DNA of 64,000 nt from Nemophila menziesii (taxonomy: Eukaryota > Streptophyta > Magnoliopsida > Boraginales > Hydrophyllaceae), in NCBI GenBank assembly GCA_029959085.1, contig JARWIR010000010.1:5911001-5975000 (forward strand), in the 5' to 3' direction. A program made the translations under genes and the position numbers. The first letter of the stretch is position 1. Every line of letters begins with the position of its first letter. The notes beneath the pieces were generated by a model. That model searched no databases. It saw only the letters and a program-made list of their open reading frames with translations, and had not been told where the DNA came from. Shown in pieces: positions 45,075 to 55,370 of the stretch.

Positions 45075-45740
45075 TTGGTGATGTGTCTTTCGTTAAATTT
45101 TCTATCTAAAGTCTGGTTATATTTGGTGATAATTCGGCTCTTTGAATTCCAAATATATGGAGTTTTTTTAGATAACGACACTACAACTGAGATCTTATCT
45201 CGATTGCCTGTCAAATCTCTTATGGCATTTAAGTGTACTTCTATGAGGTGGTATAGCTTTGTATCTGATCCGTCGTTTTTGCATATTTTTAATGGAAGCA
45301 TTTTTGCATATTTTTAATGGAAGCGTTTTTGCCTATTTTTAATGGAAGAGTAAACAGTACTCATCGTGCATAAAATACATCCGTCAGACAATGTCAATAT
45401 CTTAACTTTCAATGTAGCAGAAACAAAATATACAATGGAAATTAATGTTTTGAATTTCCTTCCAGAAAAAGTGTATCTTGTATCTTGTATCGTCAACTAA
45501 TGGTATACTTTGTTGTCGGAGTTGGGGTTTTCATAATGGATGTTATGTTATATACATATGCAATCCAAAGTGGCTACAATTAAGATCCAAAGTGGAACAA
45601 TATCATTTTTCTATAAAACATCTTGTATTTGTTTTCTACCCTTTCCATGCTACATCACGGGGTAGATTCAATGTTTAAGTTGGTCAACACTAAATGCTCT
45701 ACAAGTAGCAATCCTGACGATACAAGTGTCACCCTACACA
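45075..45740 (+). pseudogene. F-box gene A, copy 1 (broken)
   Basis: An F-box with EILSRLPVKSLMAFKCTSMR and WYSFVSDPSFLHIFNGS (about 45180-45300) is followed by a 25-bp tandem triplication that shifts the frame. An F-box-associated region comes next in shifted frames: VYLVSSTNGILCCRSWG (about 45475-45530), YVIYICNP and KHLVFVFYPFHATSRG. It would act as the substrate adaptor of an SCF ubiquitin ligase if whole. No open frame joins the parts. Confidence 0.65.
45276..45348 (+). repeat. 25-bp tandem triplication inside F-box gene A, copy 1
   Basis: TTTTTGC(A/C)TATTTTTAATG units start at 45276, 45301 and 45326. Copy 2 carries the same three units (about 59135-59205). Since 25 is not a multiple of 3, it shifts the F-box frame. 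Confidence 0.85.
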
Positions 45741-45811
45741 TTAGAGACATTGTTTTAAGTGTCACCCATCACTTTGGAGACACCATTTCAAGTGTCTCCA
45801 ATCACTTTTTA
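45711..45811. repeat. Cluster of AAGTGTC(A/T)CC words, copy 1
   Basis: Four AAGTGTC-type words, with GGAGACACC and AGAGACATTG complements between them, occur in 100 bp. It could be the subterminal part of a small DNA transposon. Also in copy 2 at about 59577-59680. Confidence 0.4.
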
Positions 45812-46194
45812 TAAAATAAAGATTAATATACAGTTCCTATATTTTGCTATAGCATAATTCAAATAATCCAAATACTAACAATAAAATAATTTTGTAACAT
45901 CTACTAGCTTTAGCTTATACTTCAGCTCTTAACCATTATTTTCATCTTTCTTTTTATCTCCCAAACATCTTATGATTTTCATGATATAAAAGATATATCA
46001 AATAATTAGATATGCAAAAAATAGAATTAGAGATCAAGAACTTTTCGTTTCTAAAAAAAAGCTTACCTCTAATTTAATTTCTAAATAATCCATTAAGTCA
46101 ACTTCTTGCAAGAATCGTGAAAACTGAGAAAAAAGAAAAAAAAACAAAGTTAGAGTAAATAACGAAAATACATTTCAGATATTTCACTTAAGGT

Positions 46195-47218
46195 CCTCCA
46201 ACTTTTAGAATATACAAATATTTACTTTCTCAACACCATTAGGATCATTTATTCTACCAATTGAAGATTTTGATCGCATATCGAAACATTCAGTAAAACC
46301 ATCTTCTAACCACAACACCTTACTAAAACCACATCAATAAAAAAATATAAATGTAAGTATAATTTTTTCAAACAATTAATGAGTTTCACAAACCTTCGAG
46401 ATACAACATTGTGTGTTTAACGATGAAAGGAATTGTCCCTGTACGAAAAAAAAAACAAGAAGTAACACAAAGATCTTGAATAATTAAAAGGTTTAACAAA
46501 TTTTAACCTTTTCTAAGTCAATTCTGTATAAATATGGTGATGAAGCAGCCCAAAAGAACTTGTTTAAGTTGAAACGGTAATTACATAAGTGCAACTTTAA
46601 TTGCGCGCGATTAGTAATTTTTAATATTTAAGGGTAAAAAAACCTTGGAACACGCAAATTGTAATGACTTCTGTGAAGGTGAATCGAACGATCAGGATAA
46701 AGAAACACATTTTCAAATAATCATCACTTAATACCTGGGGTACAAGTACAAATTCTTGAGTCAAATACATGAAAATACTTTCTTACCCCTACTTTTAAAT
46801 AGACTATTACCTCGAAATCAACAAATTCTAATATCAAATGGATTTCGAACTTGAGTGCAAGTTCACGCAATTTGTATACTTTCACTTGTGGAAGGTATAT
46901 ACCTGGTGATAAAATTGTGGGCAATACTCATTGATCACTTGATGCTAAAAGATATTCTCCATCAGGCTTAGCTTTAATTCTTGTAGTTGCGGTTTTCGAA
47001 TCTTAAAACTTGAACTAATTCTACCTATAAAGCATATAAAGATAAAAAAATTAATCTTTAACAACCTATAAAGCTATTTTAATGAGTGATATATCATTTT
47101 CTTTGCTAGGGTTTGATAAATAAATATGTAAAATAGTATATATTACCATTGTCTTTGCGGAGAGCTCTGAGCTTCTTTGGAGCGAGCCACGTTGCATCAT
47201 TGCGTTGTTGGCATGAAA
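46195..47218 (-). pseudogene. NOL10/ENP2-like gene fragments, copy 1
   Basis: A series of exon-like pieces on the minus strand follows the N-terminal half of the nucleolar WD40 protein NOL10 (Enp2). They are: TWLAPKKLRALRKDN (47218-47147, with AG and GT borders); VELVQVLRFE and KPDGEYLLAS (about 47023-46940); GIYLPQVKVYKLRELALKFE and VDFE (about 46910-46805); LSDDYLKMCF and PDRSIHLH with a shift (46735-46630); AASSPYLYRIDLEK (about 46555-46505); GQFLSSLNTQ (about 46435-46395); and ECFDMRSKSSIGRIND (about 46290-46215). The intact protein works in small ribosomal subunit assembly in the nucleolus. Shifts, an inserted stretch with a stop near 46935, and loss of the C-terminal half make this a pseudogene. 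Confidence 0.65.
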
Positions 47219-47325
47219 CTGTATACATCATTAATGATACAAATAAGTCAGTAAAAACTCCCTAATGGTGGATCAACTTCAAATTATATTAAACAATTAA
47301 CTTCATTGATAAATAAGAATAGTAC

Positions 47326-47400
47326 CTCGTATAGTATCATAGCTAAGGAGAAAACATCCACTTTCTTATCATATTTCCTATGCTTGAATACGTCAGGAGC
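47326..47400 (-). pseudogene. Single exon of a VIK/ILK-type protein kinase, copy 1
   Basis: A 75-nt exon with clean AG (before 47400) and GT (after 47326) borders codes for 25 residues: APDVFKHRKYDKKVDVFS followed by LAMILYE. This is kinase subdomain VIII-IX of the Raf-like, ankyrin-repeat integrin-linked kinases of plants, whose APE motif is here APD. Copy 2 keeps APE. No other kinase exon is seen, so it is an isolated fragment. Confidence 0.65.
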
Positions 47401-47454
47401 CTGTCATTTTACATAGTACCTTCTATTATCATTCATTTAATGAAATTATTGTCA

Positions 47455-47711
47455 TTTTCAATGCTAAAAAATGGTAAACATAATATTGTCATTTTCAATT
47501 ATAATAAATATCCCCATGGACAAAAATTTATAAATCGCACAAGATCTTATACACGATATTATATTTGCCTAAATCCCTTATACATTTACCATAAGTCTCA
47601 GAAAGTTATTGTTTAATTTCTTGTACAATTAATAAAGTTAAGTTTATCTATATTTTAATAAACAAAATCTAAAATCAAATAAGGAACACGAAATGTCTAA
47701 CAATTATTATA
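47455..47711. repeat. Dispersed repeat R, second occurrence, copy 1
   Basis: This is similar to 38575-38830 in sequence and orientation (ATGCTAAAAAATGGTAAACA, CCCCATGGACAAAAATTTAT). It lies between the kinase exon and the truncated end of the Copia element. Confidence 0.6.
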
Positions 47712-48461
47712 GAGGCAACAAAATTTTGAAAAACCTAGAGGACCTCAAATTTTGCCCTAAGAAAATAAAACCAAGTATATCGACTAAAATCATCTATAAA
47801 TATCACAAATTATTTATATCGATTATGAGAAATGATTAGAGATATTTCCCACACATCACTATGGATAATGTCAAAACATTTAGTAGCACGACTACCCGAA
47901 GAAGGAAAAGATAGAGTCTTACTTTTAACCAAATTTGCATACATAACAATTTGAAGATAATGACTTAGGATCTTGATTTCCATTATCAATCAAACCAGAA
48001 TTGAAAAGATGAGAGTAATTAACCGAGTTTGGATGACCTAAGCGTTTGTGCGACACCTCACTAATATTAAAGACAAATTATGAGTAAGAAATTGTAGTGG
48101 AAAGAGTCTGCCAACATTAGGCCCCTTTACGAGTTTTTTCCTCGTCACCTGAAAATACACAAGACAACCATCTCGTGAAAATGGACATCACAGTTGTTAT
48201 CAACTAATTGACCAATTGATAATATAAGATTATTAGATAGACTAGATGACATGTAAACATTTTTAAATAAAAAATTGATATCTCCTATTGCATTTATAGC
48301 TAAATGAGTCCCATTAGCTACTTAGATTTGGGATGAACAATTATATGGAAGAACATTTCATAACGTATCAGAAGATGGTGTCATATAATTGGATATAGTG
48401 GAATCAATAAGCCATTATTTATGTGAAGTATTACCTTGGAGCCCCAAGGCGGAAAAAGCAG
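47712..48461 (-). pseudogene. Copia integrase fragment, copy 1
   Basis: Minus-strand reading near 47905-47715 is RATKCFDIIHSDVW, a stop, then FVIFIDDFSRYTWFYFLRAK, typical of the Copia integrase core (first catalytic Asp in HSDVW). Upstream parts toward 48461 are heavily shifted. Confidence 0.65.
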
Positions 48462-49499
48462 TCACAATCTTTTGTTGCACCATCTCAGGTATGAGACTCG
48501 AGGATCCTGTTGTAGATGAGGTTGAGGATTATTCTGAAACCGGAGAATTTCGCACAGTAGCTTGATAAGCATTAACATGGTGGCGAAGCGGTGGCTGAGT
48601 GGGACAATCTTTGATAAAATGGCCTGGTTTCTTACAATAGTTGCAAACTTTCTTGACGCAATTGGTATCAATATGACCATATTCCTTACATCCGTAACAT
48701 TGAATTCTCGTGCGCTGCAAAGCAATTGGATTCGGATTGACATCTTGTTGAAACACAATTTGGGCATAGAGGCGAAGCTCTTATCGAAGTAATTCTCCAA
48801 AACAAACACCCAAAGATGGTGGAAGATATCTATTCATTAAACTTCTGCGAGTAACCTCAAATTCGGGGTGTAAATTCATTTAAAATTGATCTCTTTTTGC
48901 TTTGCTCATGAACACCCAAAACACCAGGAAGAGAAGTAGTAGACACATTTGCACAAACCACCTCGGAAAACTCTCCCCGCAAATTCAAGAAAGAAGAATA
49001 ATATTCTTGAATTGAGAGATTACATTGAGTAAAGTTAAGCAATCTCGTACTCCAACTAAAATTGGCGTGCGAAATTATTCAGGTTATGAACCTTCTTCAA
49101 GTGTGTCCACATGGTTTCCGCATTCTTATATGCCCATAAATTAAGCACAATAAGAGGGTCGACAAAACTTAAAATCCACGATATCACACGAGCATCCTTA
49201 ACCTTCCATTTGGTTAATTCTGTTGGATTCTTAGGTTCAGGAGCACTGCCATCAATTTGAACCATAATTCTTTTACAAATGAACGAACGGTAATTCCAAA
49301 GTAGAATAATTTTTTCCATTAAATTGCACCCCATAAGAATCACTATAAGACATTATGAGGAAAAAAAAGATAAAAAACTACTTTGAAATTTGAATTTGGT
49401 GTAAAAGTTACACCACACAAATAACCTCCCTGATCTTTGGAAACTAAACAATACTCTTTTGACACTCAAAGAAAAAAAAGACTCTATTTTAGTTATAAA
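48462..49499 (-). pseudogene. Copia gag with two zinc knuckles, copy 1/2 junction
   Basis: Pieces in order: GSAPEPKNPTELTKWKVKDA and MWTHLKKVHNLNN (49343-49056), IQEYYSSFLNLRGEFSEV (about 49020-48960), and CYGCKEYGHIDTNC plus CNYCKKPGHFIKDC (48756-48529), both C-X2-C-X4-H-X4-C. A stop at 49056 and a frameshift before 49042 break it. Confidence 0.75.
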
Positions 49500-49511
49500 G
49501 CTCTGATACCA
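49500..49511 (-). promoter_or_regulatory. Primer-binding site of the Copia element
   Basis: The minus strand reads TGGTATCAGAGC, complementary to the 3' end of initiator tRNA-Met, directly next to the LTR. The same site is at 35379-35390 and 63052-63063. Confidence 0.8.
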
Positions 49512-49810
49512 TATCAATTCGATTGAATAACTCTCCATATAAGATTTTTCTATTATATATACAAAATATAAGAGTAATTACAAGGCAAGAAATCGATCAT
49601 TACATAATTCTAGGCATTACATGGTTCTAGCCCTTGATTCTAGTAATTACATGATTCTATCACCCTGATTCTAGCAATCATATTATTCGAACACCTTAAT
49701 TCAAGCATATGAAGTAAGTTACAATTATCTACCTAAATATATACAACAAGTATTAAGGCTAAGGATATTCTAAGTAAATAGATTATTCTTTGCCTAAATA
49801 TATGCTAACA
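49512..49810 (-). repeat. Copia LTR (299 bp), copy 2
   Basis: This is the same length and sequence type as 35391-35689. It is more like the copy 3 LTR than the copy 1 LTR. Confidence 0.8.
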
Positions 49811-49814
49811 TATG

Positions 49815-50184
49815 GAAGCCTCTTATACAAATATTGAAATTAAGTATGAGTCTTTTCTTGAGCATGTCTATGCAACTTGCTGTGGTTTATGGCCAATTGA
49901 TGCTCTATATCATAGAACCCACAATATTGTATATAATTTAAAGACTTGAAAAAAGGTAAGTTACAGGATTTTGATTTGATCGAATATACAAAATAGGTTT
50001 GCATCACGAAGACAACAATTTATGTCATGTGACAAAAACTAATGTATCTATCCCACTTCTAGTCATTGGCTATCGCTTCAAGAAGATAGATAACAAAGTA
50101 ACAAGGAACTTCATAGTAAGTAGTAATATCGTCCAAATCTACATAAGTTTTCCATTTTGCAACATCAATTTATTTGATAGTTAA
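49815..50184 (+). pseudogene. Coding-like fragment of unknown identity, copy 2
   Basis: This is the counterpart of 35694-36063 with a few substitutions and the same stop after NIVYNLKT. The second frame is 49999-50184. Identity unknown. Confidence 0.3.
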
Positions 50185-51171
50185 TTTTTTTTCGGATCCA
50201 TATAATAGTCCATTATTTTACGGAAAAAATCTGCAAACTATAAGTCATTCCCCACTTTAGACCTAAACTTTAAAAGTCCTTCAAATAGTCCTTAAATTAG
50301 TTTCATCGTTAGCCCCTATACATAATCCATTCAAATATAATTGTTATGTACACACATTTTGTATTAGAGATCAATTGCAAGGAAAAGTTGTTAGTCCAAT
50401 GATCATTCAAATTATTAGTTCAATGATATGTCTTTAAAATTTCAGGACCCAAACATAAAAATTACTTGTAATATAAAAAATTATTTAGGAATATTTCCTT
50501 TTTATCTTATATGTTTGTGACAGTTTAATTTACAAAATCTGTAAATTTTAATAAATTCATTCTTTTATTCTTCAATTTTATCAAATATCCACATAATCAG
50601 TATATGTGACACTACTTTTAGTGTCACATGTTACTATTCGGTGGATATTGTAATAAAATCAAAGGAATAATAAAGAAAAGCGTCAAGTAGAAAGATAATA
50701 TAAGGAGTTTGTGAATAATGGTAGTACAATTGTGAATGATAACCCGACAATCTAGTCTTTTAACTTTGTTCTAAAACTAACCCTAGATTAAAAGTAACTT
50801 TTCTAAAGAATTTAATCTTCATTTTCAATTTCAATTTAAACTCCAACTCGAATGTATTTTGCTGAGGACACTAAACATTGTTTCGATAATTTATAAAAGC
50901 TCAAAATTTACAAAATTCAGCATATACAAACAATGAAAAATACAAGTGAGACTTTTATTGAGAACATGTTACAACTACTCAATCCTGCCACCTTTAGAGA
51001 AAGTTTGTCTCATCCAATTAATGCCTTATCAAAAAGTTCCACAAGGATGTTCTAGTTGCCACCGGTAGTAGCTTTTGTTGCTGAAGAAAAAATAAAAACA
51101 ATTGATACAACCAAGATTGATACAAACCTGTATCACTCACACTAATACAACAAAGAGCCAGACTTACCAAA

Positions 51172-51782
51172 TCAAAATGTTTTTTTTTGTTGAAATGCCA
51201 TGGTCATCGGTTTTTTCGGATTCAGTAGGACATTACGAGCACTTATAGCAACCTTTCTCCACGCCTTATCAAAACCAACCGTTATTATGAATTCTGTTAT
51301 GTATTCTAAGTATAGAACTTTGTATACCCTAGAAGCAGAAGCGTAAGCTAGATACCATGTACCAGAATAATTACACCTGGGAATTAGAGGGAGGGGCAAG
51401 AACTGTTTTGTTACAAAATTTGCAACATAACAGGGGATTCGAGTAGTGCGAGTACTGCTCCATTTAGGACCTAGTACAAAAACTATTCCATTACAACTCG
51501 CCCGAATATTTTCTACACAATCAAGATTTCTCATCGGCATCACTGGAATACCCATATTATGGTCTGGTGTAAGTCCGCATACCATCTCATGGATTTTTTA
51601 ACTATGAGTCCATGTTTTGCGTTATGGATGTGTGCATATATGAAAATGGGGGACTTGATAATGTTATACCATTCTTTACACACTAACTTCGTAACATTGT
51701 AAATAACATCGGCTGGAAGGCATAAAAGTATCATCATAATAATATCTTCGGGAAGACATCCTCGGCTTTCCTCAGTATTCAT
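51172..51782 (-). pseudogene. F-box gene B, copy 2 (closest to whole)
   Basis: The start Met at 51782 follows a TTACAG acceptor-like sequence. F-box: CLPEDIIMMILLCLPADVIY and KLVCKEWYNIIKSP. The F-box-associated part in the second frame (51585-51172) runs IRASCNGIVFVLG, RIPCYVANFVTKQFLPLPLI, YSGTWYLAYASASRVYKVLY and ITVGFDKAWRKV, a normal C-terminal order. One frameshift near 51590-51620, by a T run that differs from copy 1, is the only visible break. The end may continue in a further exon past a GGTAAGT at about 51166. Confidence 0.7.
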
Positions 51783-51895
51783 CTGTAATTGCAAAAAAGC
51801 AAAAGAAAAAAAATCATGAGACAAATTCTATAGTGTATTAAAAGAAAGTGTCTAGACTACAAAAAACCCATTTATATGTGGCAATTGGTTTGTGT

Positions 51896-52035
51896 CTAAA
51901 CATGGCTAAGCACACCAATGACATATCTCATGTGATCATACTTATATTGCTCTCGGGCTGGTATGTCTAATCTTGCATTGTCATCAGGATGTGGACATTC
52001 TATGGTAAACATGCAAACCATAGTAAAAATATTTA
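51896..52035 (-). pseudogene. Exon-like fragment of unknown identity, copy 2
   Basis: This is the counterpart of 37925-38060, here open: ECPHPDDNARLDIPAREQYK, then YDHMRYVIGVLSHV. Unknown family. Confidence 0.3.
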
Positions 52036-52529
52036 ATCGAATAAAATGAAGCAAAAAGTGAAACGATATTTTAGAATGATTTATTTTTAAGATGTCATTA
52101 ATATTTCCTAATTCAGGTAAATTTAATATTAATATGAAAATATGCATTGCTAAATCAAATACTCTCGATGTTTATAATATAATTTTATTATTTCGCGTTC
52201 TTATCAAATTTATAAATTAACTCAACCACCATAAATGTTAGAAAAAACAAGAACGAAGGAAAAAATATACACTTTTATTACATCCTAAAACCTCCATGAA
52301 AACCTTATTACAGTTTAGTTTGGTTACGTTTAAAATACTCTAACATCAAATAATTTAGTATAATCAAACACTAGAAAAAAATATACAGACTTCATATTTT
52401 ACTTTGGCCAAAGTGTGTCAAATTTTTTTATCATCCAATAGAATATAAATATTTTTTTTAACCTTTTTAATAGTAAGGTAAATAAGTTAATCCTATATGT
52501 TAGAATTAATATATTCATACACACTTCAA

Positions 52530-52865
52530 TGCTAAAAAACACTAAACATAATATTATCATTTTAAATTATAATAAATATCCCCATGGACAAAAATTTATA
52601 TATCCCACAAGACCTTATACACGTATTTTATTTCCCTCAATCTCTTATACATTTACCATAAATCTCAAAAAGATATTGTGTAATTTACTGTATGATTAAT
52701 AAAGTTAAGTTTATTTACAGTTTTATAAATAAAATCTGAAATCAAATACAAAATATAAAATATCTTACAATTATTAGAAAAGGTAAGACTTACCAAGATA
52801 ACAATCCAAGAAGATATTTGTTTGTTGAAATATAATGACCATCGATCTTATTTCTGACAATAAAT
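52530..52865. repeat. Dispersed repeat R plus duplicated end of F-box gene B, copy 2
   Basis: This is the counterpart of 38575-38905, with the same order of pieces. Confidence 0.55.
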
Positions 52866-53289
52866 TATACAACATTAGAAAAATTATTATATATTTTATT
52901 ATAATTAGTACTAATTATAACTATTATCAAATAAATTCTTAAAGAGATTTAAAACAATGAATATTATAAAAAATCTAAAAAAAATTAATAATTTAAGCAT
53001 TCATATTTTTAAAATTAAATGGATCTTTAACCTAATCAAATAGTTTAACTTAGTATCTATATTGACATATTTTTTGTCATAAAAATGGATCGCAACAAAA
53101 AAAGTATAAAAAGTAAAAAATACTGTAAAAACCTTTACTCAATAGCATTAACAAAACCTATTTGCAAAATTGAAAATGATTTTGGCTTTTGTTGTTGTTC
53201 TTCTTCTTCTTCTGTTCTATACATGGAGGAAATCCTTCTTTTGAATCATCCATCGAGGAAATCCTTTCTAAAATGCTGAGTCTTTGGTG

Positions 53290-54410
53290 CTTGAAACTGA
53301 GATCTAGATAGTTTGCGGCGCTAAAACTTTTTCATAACTAGTATGAACATATTTTAAGGGTTTGTAATTTTTATGACGAACCTAGAGTCTATACTGGATC
53401 CGTAGTTGCTTTTGGATCCTAAAATTTAAAATTGGGCCAGGATTAAAAAAATTAAAAGACAATCCCTATTGTTTTGGTAATCATGATATTTTTGTACTGA
53501 AGTTAATTTGGTACTAGAAATTACAAAGAATAAAATAAAGGAAAATGGACTTAAAGCATTTTTTTCTTTTTGGACATGTCCATGTTAATTAGAATTTGTA
53601 CATGACCGAAACTATTTTAGATTGGCTGTCTGATCTAGTCTTACTTGGTATAATCCAATTTGAGTTAACACGGGAGAAACTTATACTATATGTATCTACG
53701 TATTCAAGTGTAAATACTTAGTTTGGAAAGGGATCATAAATATTTAAGATATGGAGAAAATGTTAAGGTTGGGGAGCTAATGTATCTTTTGGTTTTGTTA
53801 ATGTTTTATCCTTCTCATGATACTAACAAGCCTTGGTTAGTTGTAGCCTACCACAAATTTACCCCGGAGGTATATGTCTACTATACGATAACTCTAATTT
53901 ATTAGTTATGCAAGTTCTAGAGGGCTGGAATAGGAAACTAACCAATATGATTACTAATTTAAATAGATTTTACCATAATATATGATATAAAGATGAGTTG
54001 AGACAATATATGAAACTCTAGGTGAGTTAAACCATGTATGATAGAAAAGGATCACGAAAGTCAGACGAATAACACAACTAAATCAGAGCATTGAATAAAG
54101 AAATAATGCCCGGTAAAACATTATGTCTCTTGATCCTATAAATATATCACAAAAATCTCCAACAATACCCAAATATTAGATAATAATAAAACATTCAAAT
54201 AACGTCACATATTAAGGATAAATCCCCCAAGTAAGTCCAATAAGCCTACAAAATTATGTTTATTGACCCTATAAATATATCACAAAAGATGATACATCAC
54301 TCATACTTTATAAATTCCCAATATTTTGTTTTATAGAAATAAGCATATAGGCCATCTGGCCCTATAGTGCCTTGTCCTAGCCAAGACTCCATAGGGAAGT
54401 TTCAATCTCC
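53290..54410. other. Noncoding part of the repeat unit, copy 2
   Basis: This is collinear with 39340-40440. No gene is recognised; it holds 27 bp near 53690 that copy 1 lacks. Confidence 0.4.
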
Positions 54411-54419
54411 TTCAAACTT

Positions 54420-55370
54420 ACATGTTTTGTTATACCAGTGTTCATATCATCAGAGATTCAAGGGTTTATGGTATTCATAAATGTATTATATTTCCTTGAC
54501 GCTTTTGTTGTAAAGAAATTGTTGAGATATGTTTTTATTTCCTCAACAATAGTTGGTTACTTTTCAAGCCATACTTTATTTTCAAATTGATGCCTTAGTA
54601 TTTTATTTTTGGATCTTCTCTGTTAATAATTGCATGGAACTATGAAGTAGTTCTATCCCCCGTTTAAGCAAGATAATCTTGACTTTTGGGCCCAATAATT
54701 TATCTAGATATTCCATTGTTCTTCCATAATTTTTACAAGTTCATTATATTCACCTTAATCCATCAGATCTGTAGAGTTTATAATAGTTTACATTTTATGC
54801 TAATCAACTTTTGTTTGAATTTTTGTTTGTTGATTTCTTTTCTTATCCCAGTGAGTTAAGGCCTTTGTAAGAGTTTTAATCTTCTAGCCATACTTATGTA
54901 ATGCATTTCCTCTAACACATAAATTATCAACCCAGTGTTTAGTTATGATATAAATGCACTCCTCATTATATTATCCAATTATTATCAAAGAAAAATATAT
55001 TAGTCATATGCAGTTTTTCCATTTCACTATTAAAGAGCCATATAGAGTGATCATAACCTATAAAAAGTAGCATAGCTAACCACACATTAGGAAAAGTATT
55101 ATTCTATTAAGGATTTATTCAATATCTTCCCAAATACCTCTTTTGTTACATTATTTCCTTTCTTCTATTGATCGAGCTAAAAGGCACAACCCTAAAATGT
55201 ATGTCTTGTAAGTCAAGATTTTTTTTTCAGTTGTAACTCAATGTTATAAATGAAAGTATTTCATCCATCCATATTTTAAATGTTAGTCCCATGTACCCCC
55301 TATTTTCTCATGGGAGTACCTATATATACATGTAATAGTCTCTTGTAATATTTCATGGCAAATTAGGATG
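54420..55370 (-). mobile_element. Decayed LINE fragment, copy 2
   Basis: This is the counterpart of 40450-41400 with the same LINE stretch near 54610-54750. It was present before the unit was duplicated. Confidence 0.5.

Larger units (their letters stand above)
34823..48947. repeat. Tandem segmental repeat, copy 1 (14.1 kb)
   Basis: The copy starts at TTTGCACAAACCACCTC, which recurs at 48948 and 62499, and sequence stays collinear with copy 2 across the whole unit. Copy 1 is longer than copy 2 mainly through a 179-bp MITE and about 300 bp in the gag zinc-knuckle region that the copy 2/3 junction has lost. Confidence 0.9.
47712..49810 (-). mobile_element. Truncated Copia retrotransposon at the copy 1/copy 2 junction
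   Basis: From right to left there are an LTR (49512-49810), an initiator-tRNA-Met primer site, gag with two zinc knuckles, a degraded protease region and the start of the integrase core. The sequence ends at 47712. RT, RNase H and the other LTR are missing. The boundary between unit copies (48948) falls inside gag. Confidence 0.75.
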
